Shown here piece by piece: positions 24,153 to 30,514 of a stretch of DNA of 39,276 nt. How positions within the stretch are numbered: the stretch's first letter is position 1; every line of letters begins with the position of its first letter. Position numbers and translations under genes: made by a program. This DNA is from an uncultured Christensenellaceae bacterium (GTDB taxonomy: Bacteria; Bacillota; Clostridia; Christensenellales; Borkfalkiaceae): assembly GCA_910586675.1 (NCBI GenBank), contig CAJUJO010000013.1, positions 1-39,276 on the forward strand, in the 5' to 3' direction. The notes beneath the pieces are model-generated. The model did no database searches. It saw only the letters and a list, made by a program, of their open reading frames with translations, and was not told the origin of the DNA.

Positions 24153-24187
24153 GCCCGATTTCTCGAAAGAGAAATCGGGCATTTTTT
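24153..24187. terminator. Strong intrinsic terminator after pckG
   Basis: GCCCGATTTCTC (24153-24164), tetraloop GAAA, GAGAAATCGGGC (24169-24180), then ATTTTTTAC: a perfect 12-bp stem. A T-rich segment on the other strand allows bidirectional use. Confidence 0.95.
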
Positions 24188-24302
24188 ACGTGATTTCCAA
24201 ATAAAGTAATTTTTCTTTTTCTTGCTGGAATTCCTCTTCCGGCAGTTGACCTGCTGCCCGAAATAAACTTTTTTCCATATTTATCAGATATATAAATTTT
24301 TG

Positions 24303-24421
24303 TGTAAAAAGCGGGCGCGGATATATTCCGCGCCCGCTTCCGTGAACAAAGTAAATTTCTGTATTAGGGGGAAAGAAAAGTATCATCGTTCACTGCCCTT
24401 ACCTTGTCTTTTGTAAGAGTT
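24303..24421 (-). ncRNA. Candidate small RNA under XRE control (~118 nt)
   Basis: A perfect minus-strand promoter (24428-24456) should start an RNA near 24421. About 80 nt later a very stable hairpin (AAGCGGGCGCGG at 24309-24320 with CCGCGCCCGCTT at 24328-24339) is followed on that strand by TTTACACAAAAAT, making five T in a row with the stem end, as in an intrinsic terminator. Inside, GTGAAC and GTTCAC segments can pair. A 66-codon frame crosses the terminator and has no good ribosome binding site, so I favour a non-coding RNA; a short peptide is not excluded. Confidence 0.55.
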
Positions 24422-24427
24422 GCCTTT

Positions 24428-24456
24428 ATTATAATCGCATAATGTACGATTGTCAA
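24428..24456 (-). promoter_or_regulatory. Perfect sigma-A promoter divergent from the XRE gene
   Basis: On the minus strand TTGACA (24456-24451), 17 bp, TATAAT (24433-24428). The 17-bp spacer is exactly operator O1. Confidence 0.9.
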
Positions 24457-24480
24457 GCGAAAAATCGTATAATATGCGAT
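24434..24480. promoter_or_regulatory. Twin 17-bp palindromic operators O1 and O2
   Basis: O1 ATCGCATAATGTACGAT (24434-24450) and O2 ATCGTATAATATGCGAT (24464-24480) share half-sites ATCGYA/TRCGAT and lie 30 bp apart, about three helical turns. O1 fills the spacer of the minus-strand promoter; O2 contains a TATAAT that could be the -10 of the XRE gene. This fits control of both directions by the XRE protein encoded 40 bp away. Confidence 0.75.
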
Positions 24481-24520
24481 ATTTTTTACAAATCGGACGT
24501 ATCATAATAGGGGGAGATTT

Positions 24521-24733
24521 ATGGAGCTGAAAGACATTCAAAGGAGAATGCGGGAAGAAATCGCGGCGAGCGGTCTGCCGCAGAAGGTAATCGCGGCAAA
24601 CATCGGCGTTTCGCCGCAGACGGTATCCAAATATATGAAGAAGGACGTTTTTCCCGCGCTCGACACGTTTGCCAAGCTTTGCAGGGTGTTGGACGTAAAA
24701 GCCGACTACATTCTCGGCACGGAGGAGTATTGA
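24521..24733 (+). CDS. Small XRE-family repressor-like regulator (70 aa)
   Basis: A 70-residue single-domain Cro/C1-type protein. The HTH is LPQKVIAANIGVSPQTVSKYM (about 20-40) followed by the typical ALDTFAKLCRVLDVKADYIL tail (about 48-67). It has no sensor domain, so its activity may depend on concentration, a partner or the peptide/RNA made from the divergent promoter. GGGGGAG precedes the ATG. Two matching operators lie between it and the divergent promoter, so autoregulation is likely. Confidence 0.88.
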   Translation: MELKDIQRRMREEIAASGLPQKVIAANIGVSPQTVSKYMKKDVFPALDTFAKLCRVLDVKADYILGTEEY

Positions 24734-24766
24734 AAACGTCTGATTAACGGTAAATCAGACGTTTTT
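24733..24766. terminator. Bidirectional terminator between convergent genes
   Basis: AAAACGTCTGATT (24733-24745) and AATCAGACGTTTT (24753-24765) form a perfect 13-bp stem with a 7-nt loop. The stop codon of the minus-strand membrane gene (24757-24755) lies inside it. Confidence 0.9.
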
Positions 24767-25297
24767 CAAAGATGCTTGCGTCATACGGTTTAAGACCGTG
24801 TTGATAAGGGAAAGCGCGAAGGGCAGCAGTCCGATTTGAAGAAAGGCGCTTAAATACTCCTGCGGACCGTGCACGATGACCCTGCCGAGCAGGATGGCAA
24901 ACGTAAACGCGGAAGCGATAAGGGCGAGCATGCCGAAAAGAAAGGTAACGGCAAGCGCCCTTTTTTTCTTTTCCGCGGCGTTCAGAGTCGAGGTTCTTTT
25001 CAGAAGCGATATGCCGCCGTAAACGAACACCGCGGCATACGCAACGGCGCCCAGTCCGAGCAGGAAGCACACAAAAGCATAGGCGGAACTGAGAAACCAA
25101 ATCAGAAGCGAGGCAACGAGATTGCCGGTTTGCGTTTCGGTTTCCGCGGAAAATTGTCGCGAAAAGATAAAACAGCTTACGGCGTAATAAACAAACAGCG
25201 CCGAAAGGGCAAGGCAGGAAATGACGTAAAATATTCTACGCGCTTTTTTGTCGGGCGGAGGCGCGCCTTCGGAGATGGTTTTTTCCTTTTCGTCCAT
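24755..25297 (-). CDS. Hypothetical four-helix membrane protein
   Basis: About 180 residues from ATG 25297; the longer frame runs back through the promoter and DnaA boxes and is rejected. After a charged N-terminus (MDEKEKTISEGAPPPDKKAR) come four hydrophobic segments (about 22-45, 60-90, 112-135, 145-165) separated by short polar loops. I do not recognise the family. The start codon has no Shine-Dalgarno site and is 6 nt from the -10 box, so the mRNA is probably leaderless. Perfect DnaA boxes lie just upstream, so its expression may follow replication initiation. Confidence 0.7.
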   Translation of the reverse strand: MDEKEKTISEGAPPPDKKARRIFYVISCLALSALFVYYAVSCFIFSRQFSAETETQTGNLVASLLIWFLSSAYAFVCFLLGLGAVAYAAVFVYGGISLLKRTSTLNAAEKKKRALAVTFLFGMLALIASAFTFAILLGRVIVHGPQEYLSAFLQIGLLPFALSLINTVLNRMTQASLKNV

Positions 25298-25303
25298 AGC
25301 AAT

Positions 25304-25332
25304 ATTATAGCGTATCATTATAAAAAATGCAA
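25304..25332 (-). promoter_or_regulatory. Promoter of the membrane protein gene, likely leaderless
   Basis: On the minus strand TTGCAT (25332-25327), 17 bp, TATAAT (25309-25304); the start codon A is at 25297, where transcription is expected to begin. Confidence 0.7.
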
Positions 25333-25342
25333 TAGCGAAAAA

Positions 25343-25375
25343 GTTATCCACAGAGTTGTCGACATTGTGGATAAC
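25343..25375. promoter_or_regulatory. Inverted pair of perfect DnaA boxes
   Basis: TTATCCACA (25344-25352) and TGTGGATAA (25366-25374) are both exact matches to the high-affinity DnaA box, facing each other with 13 bp between; the arms extend to 10 bp (GTTATCCACA). They lie 12 bp upstream of the -35 box of the membrane protein gene and about 12.7 kb from oriC, whose boxes are all variants. Confidence 0.85.
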
Positions 25376-25392
25376 AATACTAATGAATTGAA

Positions 25393-25426
25393 AAAGAAAA
25401 AGGTGCGCGGCGTTATGCCGCGCACC
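25393..25426 (-). terminator. Intrinsic terminator after hppA
   Basis: GGTGCGCGGC (25402-25411) and GCCGCGCACC (25417-25426) form a perfect 10-bp stem, followed on the minus strand by TTTTTCTTTTTC. Confidence 0.9.
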
Positions 25427-25444
25427 TTCTGCATACAATAAAGA

Positions 25445-27634
25445 TTAGCCCGTAATCAGGGAAAGTAAATTGTAATCGCTGAATACGACCACGCACACGA
25501 GGGAAACGGTGCTCATGATTTTAATGAGGATATCGAGCGAAGGACCCACCGTGTCTTTGAGCGGGTCGCCCACGGTATCGCCGACGACCGCCGCGTCGTG
25601 CGCGGGGCTGCCCTTGCCGCAACCTTCCACGCCGCCCGCTTCGATATACTTTTTCGCGTTATCCCAGGCTCCGCCCGCATTACCCGAATAAATTGCGAGC
25701 ATGATGGCGGCGAGCGTCGCGCCGATCAGGATTCCGCCGACGAATTCCGCGCCGAACAGGAAACCGCATACGACGGGGAAGGCGATGGCGACAATCGCGG
25801 GAACGATCATTTCGCGGAGCGCGCCCTGCGAAGAGATCTTAATACATGTCTTATAATCGGGCTTCTGTTCGCCCGTGAGAATGCCGGGGATTTCGTTGAA
25901 CTGGCGGCGGACTTCCTCCACCATCTTGCGCGCCGCTTTGGCGACGGCGTTGATGAGCATTCCGCTAAACAGGAAGGGGAGCGCCGCGCCGAGCAGGGCG
26001 CCGACGAGTACCTCCTGCGACATGATGTTGAGGGAGAGCGCGTTATTCAAGCCCTCCTGCATAAAGGCGTAGAGATAGCTGCTCATCATGGACATGGTCG
26101 CGAGCGCCGCCGAGCCGATTGCGAAGCCCTTTCCGATCGCGGCGGTGGTGTTGCCTACGCTGTCCAGTTTATCGGTGATGGCGCGGACTTCTTCGTCCAG
26201 ACCGCTCATTTCGGCGATGCCGCCCGCATTGTCGCTGATGGGGCCGTACGTATCGACGGAAACGGTCGCCGCGACGAAGGAGAGCATGCCCAAAGCGCCG
26301 CAGCCCACGCCGAACATTCCGCCGACGGCATAGCATGCGAAGATCGCTGCGCCGAGGCAGACGACGGGGAGCATACAGGAAATCATGCCCGAAGCCATGC
26401 CCTGCGTGATGGTGAGGGCGGGGCCCTCCTTGCTTGCATGCGCGATTCCCTTCGTCGGTTTATGGTCGTAACTCGTGTAGTATTCGGAAATCATTCCGAT
26501 GAGGATGCCCGCCGCGATGCCGATCGCCGCGCCGATCCAGGGGGTAATCGCGCCCGCTTTCATGCCCGCCGCGCGGAGCTGTTCGGGGAGCTCGTCCTTG
26601 AACAGCAATAGGCACAGCACGCATCCGAGGATGAGCGTAAAGCCTGCGGAGATCCATGTCGCAAGGTTGAGCTCCATATGCGGATTGTCGGACAGCTTGC
26701 GCTTGACGAGCGGGAACGCGATTCCGAGGATACAGCCGAATAAGCCGATTGCCGCGAACAGCATGGGGAAGGCGACCATCTTCGCATACAGCGACGCCGA
26801 AAGAAACGCCGCTTCGTGCGTGAATATCTCGATTGCGAGAATCGCCGTCGCCATAATGGAGCCGACGTAGCTTTCCAGAAGGTCGGCCCCTAAGCCCGCC
26901 ACGTCGCCCACGTTGTCGCCCACATTGTCGGCGATGGTGGCGGGGTTGCGGGGGTCGTCCTCGGGAATGTGTGCTTCCGTTTTACCGACGAGGTCGGCGC
27001 CCATGTCCGCAGCTTTGGTGTAAATGCCGCCGCCCACGCGGTTGAACATGGCGATAATGCTGCATCCGAGCGCGTAGCCCGAAAGGATGAGCGAAAGGGA
27101 ATACGCCTGTCCCGTAACGGGGTTGACGCGCGTCGGCACGATAGAAGTTCCTTCGACGGGGAAGAGCATGCCCTCCCACAGCCCGAAGCAGAGGTATACG
27201 ATGAGCGCGCCCAAAAGCGCGAAGCCCGCCACGCACAACCCCATGACGGAGCCGCCGCGGAAGGCGACTTTCAGCGTTTTGCCGGTGCTGCGCGTTTCGT
27301 TCGCCGTGTTGGTAACGCGCACGTTGGCGTACGTCGCGATTTTCATGCCGATAAAGCCGGCGGTGCTGGACATGAGCGCGCCGAGCACGAAGGCAATTCC
27401 CGTCTCCCACGAAATGACGACGGCAAGAATTGCGGCAATGATAAGCCCGATAACGGCAACGATTTTGTATTCGTAGCGGATAAAGGCGTTTGCTCCCTCG
27501 CGGATTGCCGCCGCGATCTCCTGCATGCGTTCGTTGCCCTCTTTGAGCTTTTTGACGAGCATGAAATTAAGCGCGGCGAATCCGAGTCCGAGGACTGCCG
27601 CGGCCATTACGATGATCATCAGTAATTGGTTCAT
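25445..27634 (-). CDS. hppA: Membrane-bound K+-dependent ion-translocating pyrophosphatase
   Basis: About 729 residues from ATG 27634, which has AAGGAGAG upstream; the longer frame adds 12 residues with no site. It hydrolyses PPi and pumps H+ and/or Na+ across the membrane through about 16 helices. The PPi-binding loop is seen as ADLVGKTEAHIPEDDPRNP followed by ATIADNVGDNVGDVAG, and a second Asp cluster as SDNAGGIAEM. The motif GNTTAA has Ala where K+-independent enzymes have Lys, so it should need K+. Whether it pumps Na+ or H+ cannot be read here. It stands alone with its own promoter and terminator. Confidence 0.97.
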   Translation of the reverse strand: MNQLLMIIVMAAAVLGLGFAALNFMLVKKLKEGNERMQEIAAAIREGANAFIRYEYKIVAVIGLIIAAILAVVISWETGIAFVLGALMSSTAGFIGMKIATYANVRVTNTANETRSTGKTLKVAFRGGSVMGLCVAGFALLGALIVYLCFGLWEGMLFPVEGTSIVPTRVNPVTGQAYSLSLILSGYALGCSIIAMFNRVGGGIYTKAADMGADLVGKTEAHIPEDDPRNPATIADNVGDNVGDVAGLGADLLESYVGSIMATAILAIEIFTHEAAFLSASLYAKMVAFPMLFAAIGLFGCILGIAFPLVKRKLSDNPHMELNLATWISAGFTLILGCVLCLLLFKDELPEQLRAAGMKAGAITPWIGAAIGIAAGILIGMISEYYTSYDHKPTKGIAHASKEGPALTITQGMASGMISCMLPVVCLGAAIFACYAVGGMFGVGCGALGMLSFVAATVSVDTYGPISDNAGGIAEMSGLDEEVRAITDKLDSVGNTTAAIGKGFAIGSAALATMSMMSSYLYAFMQEGLNNALSLNIMSQEVLVGALLGAALPFLFSGMLINAVAKAARKMVEEVRRQFNEIPGILTGEQKPDYKTCIKISSQGALREMIVPAIVAIAFPVVCGFLFGAEFVGGILIGATLAAIMLAIYSGNAGGAWDNAKKYIEAGGVEGCGKGSPAHDAAVVGDTVGDPLKDTVGPSLDILIKIMSTVSLVCVVVFSDYNLLSLITG

Positions 27635-27678
27635 AACTCTCTCCTTATAATATTGAAGTATCGACTTCACTTTTCCGA

Positions 27679-27707
27679 ATTATAACACTAATTCGCGCGC
27701 TTGTCCA
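27679..27707 (-). promoter_or_regulatory. Promoter of hppA
   Basis: On the minus strand TGGACA (27707-27702), 17 bp, TATAAT (27684-27679). Confidence 0.7.
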
Positions 27708-27734
27708 TATAAGAAAGGAAAATTTTACCTGAAA

Positions 27735-27771
27735 ATATAAAAATCGCCGCAAACGCGGCTGCGTCTGCGGC
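27735..27771 (-). terminator. Intrinsic terminator after the DeoR gene
   Basis: GCCGCAAACGC (27746-27756) and GCGTCTGCGGC (27761-27771) pair with one G-U wobble; on the minus strand GATTTTTATATTTTC follows. Confidence 0.8.
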
Positions 27772-27786
27772 AAAATGCGAAATTTT

Positions 27787-28545
27787 TTACATAACGACGA
27801 TGTCTTTCTGCGTAAACAGTTCTTTCAGCTCCGCGGGGAAGTTTTCATCAGTGATTAAAACGTCGATGTCGTCTACGTGCGCAAAGGTGTAGGGCATGAT
27901 TTTGCCGACTTTGGAACTGTCTATCATCATGTAGACCGACTTCGCTTTTTTTCTCACCGTTTTCAAGAGGTCGGCTTCGATTTGCGAGCCGCAGGAGAAT
28001 CCGTTTTCGGGCGTGAACGCCGACGAAGAGAGGATGGCGAGTTCGAAATTGGTATTGTCGAAATACGCCTGCGCAACGGGGGAAGCGGTGGAAAGGTTGT
28101 CTTTGAGCACCTGTCCGCCGAGCACGGTAACGTTGAGGTTCTTTTTCTGCGCCAGCTCGATGGCGACGGCAAGCCCGTTTGTGAAAACGTGAATGCTGAT
28201 GTCGGGCATTTCCTTTGCGAGATACATCGCGGTCGTTCCGCCGTCGATAAATACGGAGCTGTCCTCGTCGATAAGTCCCGCCGCCTTCTGTGCGATTTCG
28301 ATTTTTTCGTCCGTGTGAATGGCGGTCTTTTTGGTGTACGGTTCGCCCGATACCTTATGTACCTCTTTTACCGACATTGCGCCGCCGCGTACGCGGATGA
28401 TTCTGCCCGCCTGTTCCAGATACAGCAGGTCGCGGCGAAGGGTCATCTGCGAAACGTTGGGGAAATAATCGTCGAGCTGATCGAGCGAAAGTTTCCCGCG
28501 CTTATCGAGAAGTTCGGCAATTTCTTCGATTCTATCCTTTTTCAA
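27787..28545 (-). CDS. DeoR-family transcriptional regulator
   Basis: About 252 residues. An N-terminal HTH of DeoR type (GKLSLDQLDDYFPNVSQMTL then RRDLLYLEQAGRIIRVRGGA, about 17-57) precedes a ribose-isomerase-like sugar-phosphate sensor domain with DSSVFIDGGTTAMYLA (about 94-109), a VFTNGLAVA segment and a C-terminal VYMMIDSSKVGK. These regulators usually answer to phosphorylated sugars and control neighbouring transport or catabolic genes, but no such genes lie beside it, so its targets are elsewhere. The preferred start is TTG 28545, 8 nt after GGAGG; a TTG at 28560 would overlap that site. Confidence 0.88.
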   Translation of the reverse strand: MKKDRIEEIAELLDKRGKLSLDQLDDYFPNVSQMTLRRDLLYLEQAGRIIRVRGGAMSVKEVHKVSGEPYTKKTAIHTDEKIEIAQKAAGLIDEDSSVFIDGGTTAMYLAKEMPDISIHVFTNGLAVAIELAQKKNLNVTVLGGQVLKDNLSTASPVAQAYFDNTNFELAILSSSAFTPENGFSCGSQIEADLLKTVRKKAKSVYMMIDSSKVGKIMPYTFAHVDDIDVLITDENFPAELKELFTQKDIVVM

Positions 28546-28579
28546 TTTAGCATCCTCCAATATTTTTTCTCTATGTCAA

Positions 28580-28608
28580 ATAATAACATAATCCGAACGT
28601 TTTGGCAA
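28580..28608 (-). promoter_or_regulatory. Promoter of the DeoR gene
   Basis: On the minus strand TTGCCA (28608-28603), 17 bp, TATTAT (28585-28580). Confidence 0.65.
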
Positions 28609-28808
28609 GTGCATTTCAATATAATCTTTATTTTAAATCAAAATTATACAATAATTATACATTCCGCGGGATTATTTGTGCAACTTTCGGAAACAATAGG
28701 GATAAATGAAAACAATTCACATTTTACTCCCGCGGTTGCGGGAAATGGGCGGCGGACGTTCCGTTCGGTGAAATAATGAGGAATTTTTCCGTGCGGCGGA
28801 AAAATGCT

Positions 28809-28837
28809 TTGCTTTTTTTGCTCGGGCATGGTAAAAT
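28809..28837 (+). promoter_or_regulatory. Promoter of the 211-aa gene, likely leaderless
   Basis: TTGCTT (28809-28814), 17 bp, TAAAAT (28832-28837); the ATG at 28845 is 7 nt further on. The rest of 28609-28808 is AT-rich and shows nothing else I can name. Confidence 0.6.
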
Positions 28838-28844
28838 AGCGGAT

Positions 28845-29480
28845 ATGGAACAGAGTTACATTACGGCGCTCGACGAGCATTTCTGCGCGCGATATTCCGA
28901 TTACGTGCGCATCAGCGCGCTCGAAGGATATAAGATGCCCGATATGATCACCATTGCGAGCGACGGAAATATCGTTCGCAAGGAATCGCTTCGCATGCGC
29001 CTTTGCTATCAGGAAAACTGCGCCGAGCTGCTCGCGAAGTTCAAGAAAGGGCTCGCCGATACCGATTTTACGTTCAGTTTTTTATTTCCCTCCTTTGCCG
29101 ACCGCGTGCGCGATAAATTCCGCAAATACACCTTTGCGAAGTATCTGCCCGTCGTCCTCTCCCACGGAGACGAAACGGCGGAATCGGCGGGAAAAAAGCT
29201 TGCGATCGAGCCGAAGTTCTGGCAAAAAATCGTGAGGGGCAGCCTGTATCCCGAAAAGAACACCGTGCTTGCGCTTGCGCTTGTTTGCAGGCTCAGCCCC
29301 GCGGACGCCAATAACCTGCTCGGCGTGTGCGGGTATACTCTTGCGGAGGACAACGTGCGCGACGTCGTCGTGGGATATCTGCTCGAACGGGGCATTTTCA
29401 ACGAACGGATGCGCGACGACTGTCTCGCAGAATACAAAATAACCAATCTTCCCATTGCGCGGGACGCGCAAAACGCTTGA
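28845..29480 (+). CDS. Hypothetical protein with C-terminal XRE-like helical domain
   Basis: About 211 residues from ATG 28845; the upstream extension from 28776 crosses the promoter and is rejected. The N-terminal half (about 1-105) is unplaced. The C-terminal part (about 118-205) resembles a non-classical helix-turn-helix module seen, from memory, in various Firmicute proteins: a WQKIVRGSLYPEKNTVLALAL segment, then a CRLSPADANNLLGVCGYTLA segment, then a DVVVGYLLERGIFNERMRDD segment. That module often sits behind unrelated effector domains. The start has no Shine-Dalgarno site. No function can be assigned. Confidence 0.7.
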   Translation: MEQSYITALDEHFCARYSDYVRISALEGYKMPDMITIASDGNIVRKESLRMRLCYQENCAELLAKFKKGLADTDFTFSFLFPSFADRVRDKFRKYTFAKYLPVVLSHGDETAESAGKKLAIEPKFWQKIVRGSLYPEKNTVLALALVCRLSPADANNLLGVCGYTLAEDNVRDVVVGYLLERGIFNERMRDDCLAEYKITNLPIARDAQNA

Positions 29481-29506
29481 CCGACTGCGTCCGTCTGTGG
29501 TAAAAT
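29477..29506 (+). promoter_or_regulatory. Promoter of the T-box-cysE-cysS operon
   Basis: TTGACC (29477-29482), 18 bp, TAAAAT (29501-29506); it overlaps the stop codon of the preceding gene. Confidence 0.6.
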
Positions 29507-29521
29507 AACCGAAAACCGAAT

Positions 29522-29755
29522 CATTCCGAGAGGGAGAAAGAGTACTCCGAAGCGGCGCGAAAAAGAGAGGGAAACCGTAGGCTGAAAGTTTCCTTGGCGG
29601 GGCGCGGGGGAAGGTGCGTTTTCCTCGTTCGAGGTCGGAGTAACTTCCGCGGCAGTCCGCCGTTATCGGATATACGAGGGGAGAAATCCCGAAGTAAAGT
29701 GGAACAGTGCTAAGCGGCGCCTTTATATAATGAAAAGGGCGCCGCTTTTTATTTT
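29522..29755 (+). promoter_or_regulatory. T-box riboswitch, cysteine-specific
   Basis: Stem I closes with TACTCCGA (29543-29550) and TCGGAGTA (29635-29642). In the 3-prime side of its internal loop TGC at 29615-29617 is a cysteine specifier codon. A T-box-like segment follows, AAAGTGGAACAGTGC (about 29696-29710), whose TGGA (29700-29703) can pair with the UCCA end of uncharged tRNA-Cys. A terminator (GCGGCGCC 29714-29721 with GGCGCCGC 29738-29745, then TTTTTATTTT) ends it. The genes downstream, cysE and cysS, are classic T-box(Cys) targets. The T-box core departs from the usual TGGNACCGCG. Confidence 0.85.
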
Positions 29756-29851
29756 ATCGCGGCTTATGAACTTCGTATAAGTCTCAGCGCGCTCCCCTTA
29801 TATCCCGTTTCAAAACCGCGATCGTCAAATAATTTCGTGCGGAGGTGCAAT

Positions 29852-30514
29852 TTGTTTTTTGCGAGATTGAGAAAAGATATTGCCGCGGCGAAGCGGAACG
29901 ACCCCGCCGCCCGCAATAAGTTTGAAATATGGCTCACGTACTCGGGCGTGCACGCGCTGTCCTGGCACCGCTGGGCGAACAGACTTTATCGCATGCACTT
30001 AAAGCTGCTTGCGCGCATGACGTCGCAGTTTGCAAAGTTTTTGACGGGGATAGAGATCCACCCCGCGGCGAAGATTGCGTCGGGCGTGTTCATCGACCAC
30101 GGCGCGGGCGTCGTCATCGGAGAGACGGCGGAGGTCGGGGAAGGCTCGGTTATTTACCAGGGCGTAACGCTGGGCGGCACGGGAAAAGAAAAGGGCAAGC
30201 GCCACCCGACGCTCGGCAGAAACGTAACGGTGTCGTGCGGGGCTAAGGTGCTCGGCGGGTTCAAGGTGGGCGACGGCGCGCGCATCGGCGCGGGGGCGGT
30301 GGTGCTCAAAGAGGTGCCGCCGTACGCGACGGTCGTCGGCGTTCCGGGCAGAGTCGTACGCGTCAACGGCGAAAAGACGGCGCCCGACCTCGTGCCCGAA
30401 AAGGACGACCCTATACTCAAAGAGGTTTGCGCGCTGCGCGAGCGCATGTTTGCATTGGAAGCGCTTATATCGGATCAGTCGAAACATTACGACGGGAAAG
30501 GAGATGTATCATGA
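29852..30514 (+). CDS. cysE: Serine O-acetyltransferase
   Basis: About 220 residues from TTG 29852, placed 5 nt after GGAGGT; the longer GTG start at 29837 would lie before that site. CysE acetylates serine with acetyl-CoA, the first step of cysteine synthesis. An N-terminal helical part contains WLTYSGVHALSWHRWANRLY (the catalytic SGxHA with His), followed by left-handed hexapeptide repeats (about 64-165: EIHPAAKIASGVFIDHGAGV, then YQGVTLGGTGKEKGKRHP, typical SAT). Its last codon overlaps cysS by 4 nt, so it is probably coupled to the T-box-controlled operon. Confidence 0.95.
   Translation: MFFARLRKDIAAAKRNDPAARNKFEIWLTYSGVHALSWHRWANRLYRMHLKLLARMTSQFAKFLTGIEIHPAAKIASGVFIDHGAGVVIGETAEVGEGSVIYQGVTLGGTGKEKGKRHPTLGRNVTVSCGAKVLGGFKVGDGARIGAGAVVLKEVPPYATVVGVPGRVVRVNGEKTAPDLVPEKDDPILKEVCALRERMFALEALISDQSKHYDGKGDVS

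Noticed and set aside
22284..24182. 632-codon antisense frame over pckG
   Set aside because: It mirrors the codon pattern of pckG in GC-rich wobble positions and includes terminator sequence; the sense gene is unmistakable.
24186..24386. 66-codon minus-strand frame beside the XRE gene
   Set aside because: It runs through a strong terminator hairpin and lacks a ribosome binding site; I treat the first part as an RNA, while leaving open a short peptide from 24278.
25343..25375. DnaA-box inverted repeat considered as a transcription terminator
   Set aside because: The loop is long, there is no T run, and a much stronger terminator for hppA lies just before it at 25393-25426.
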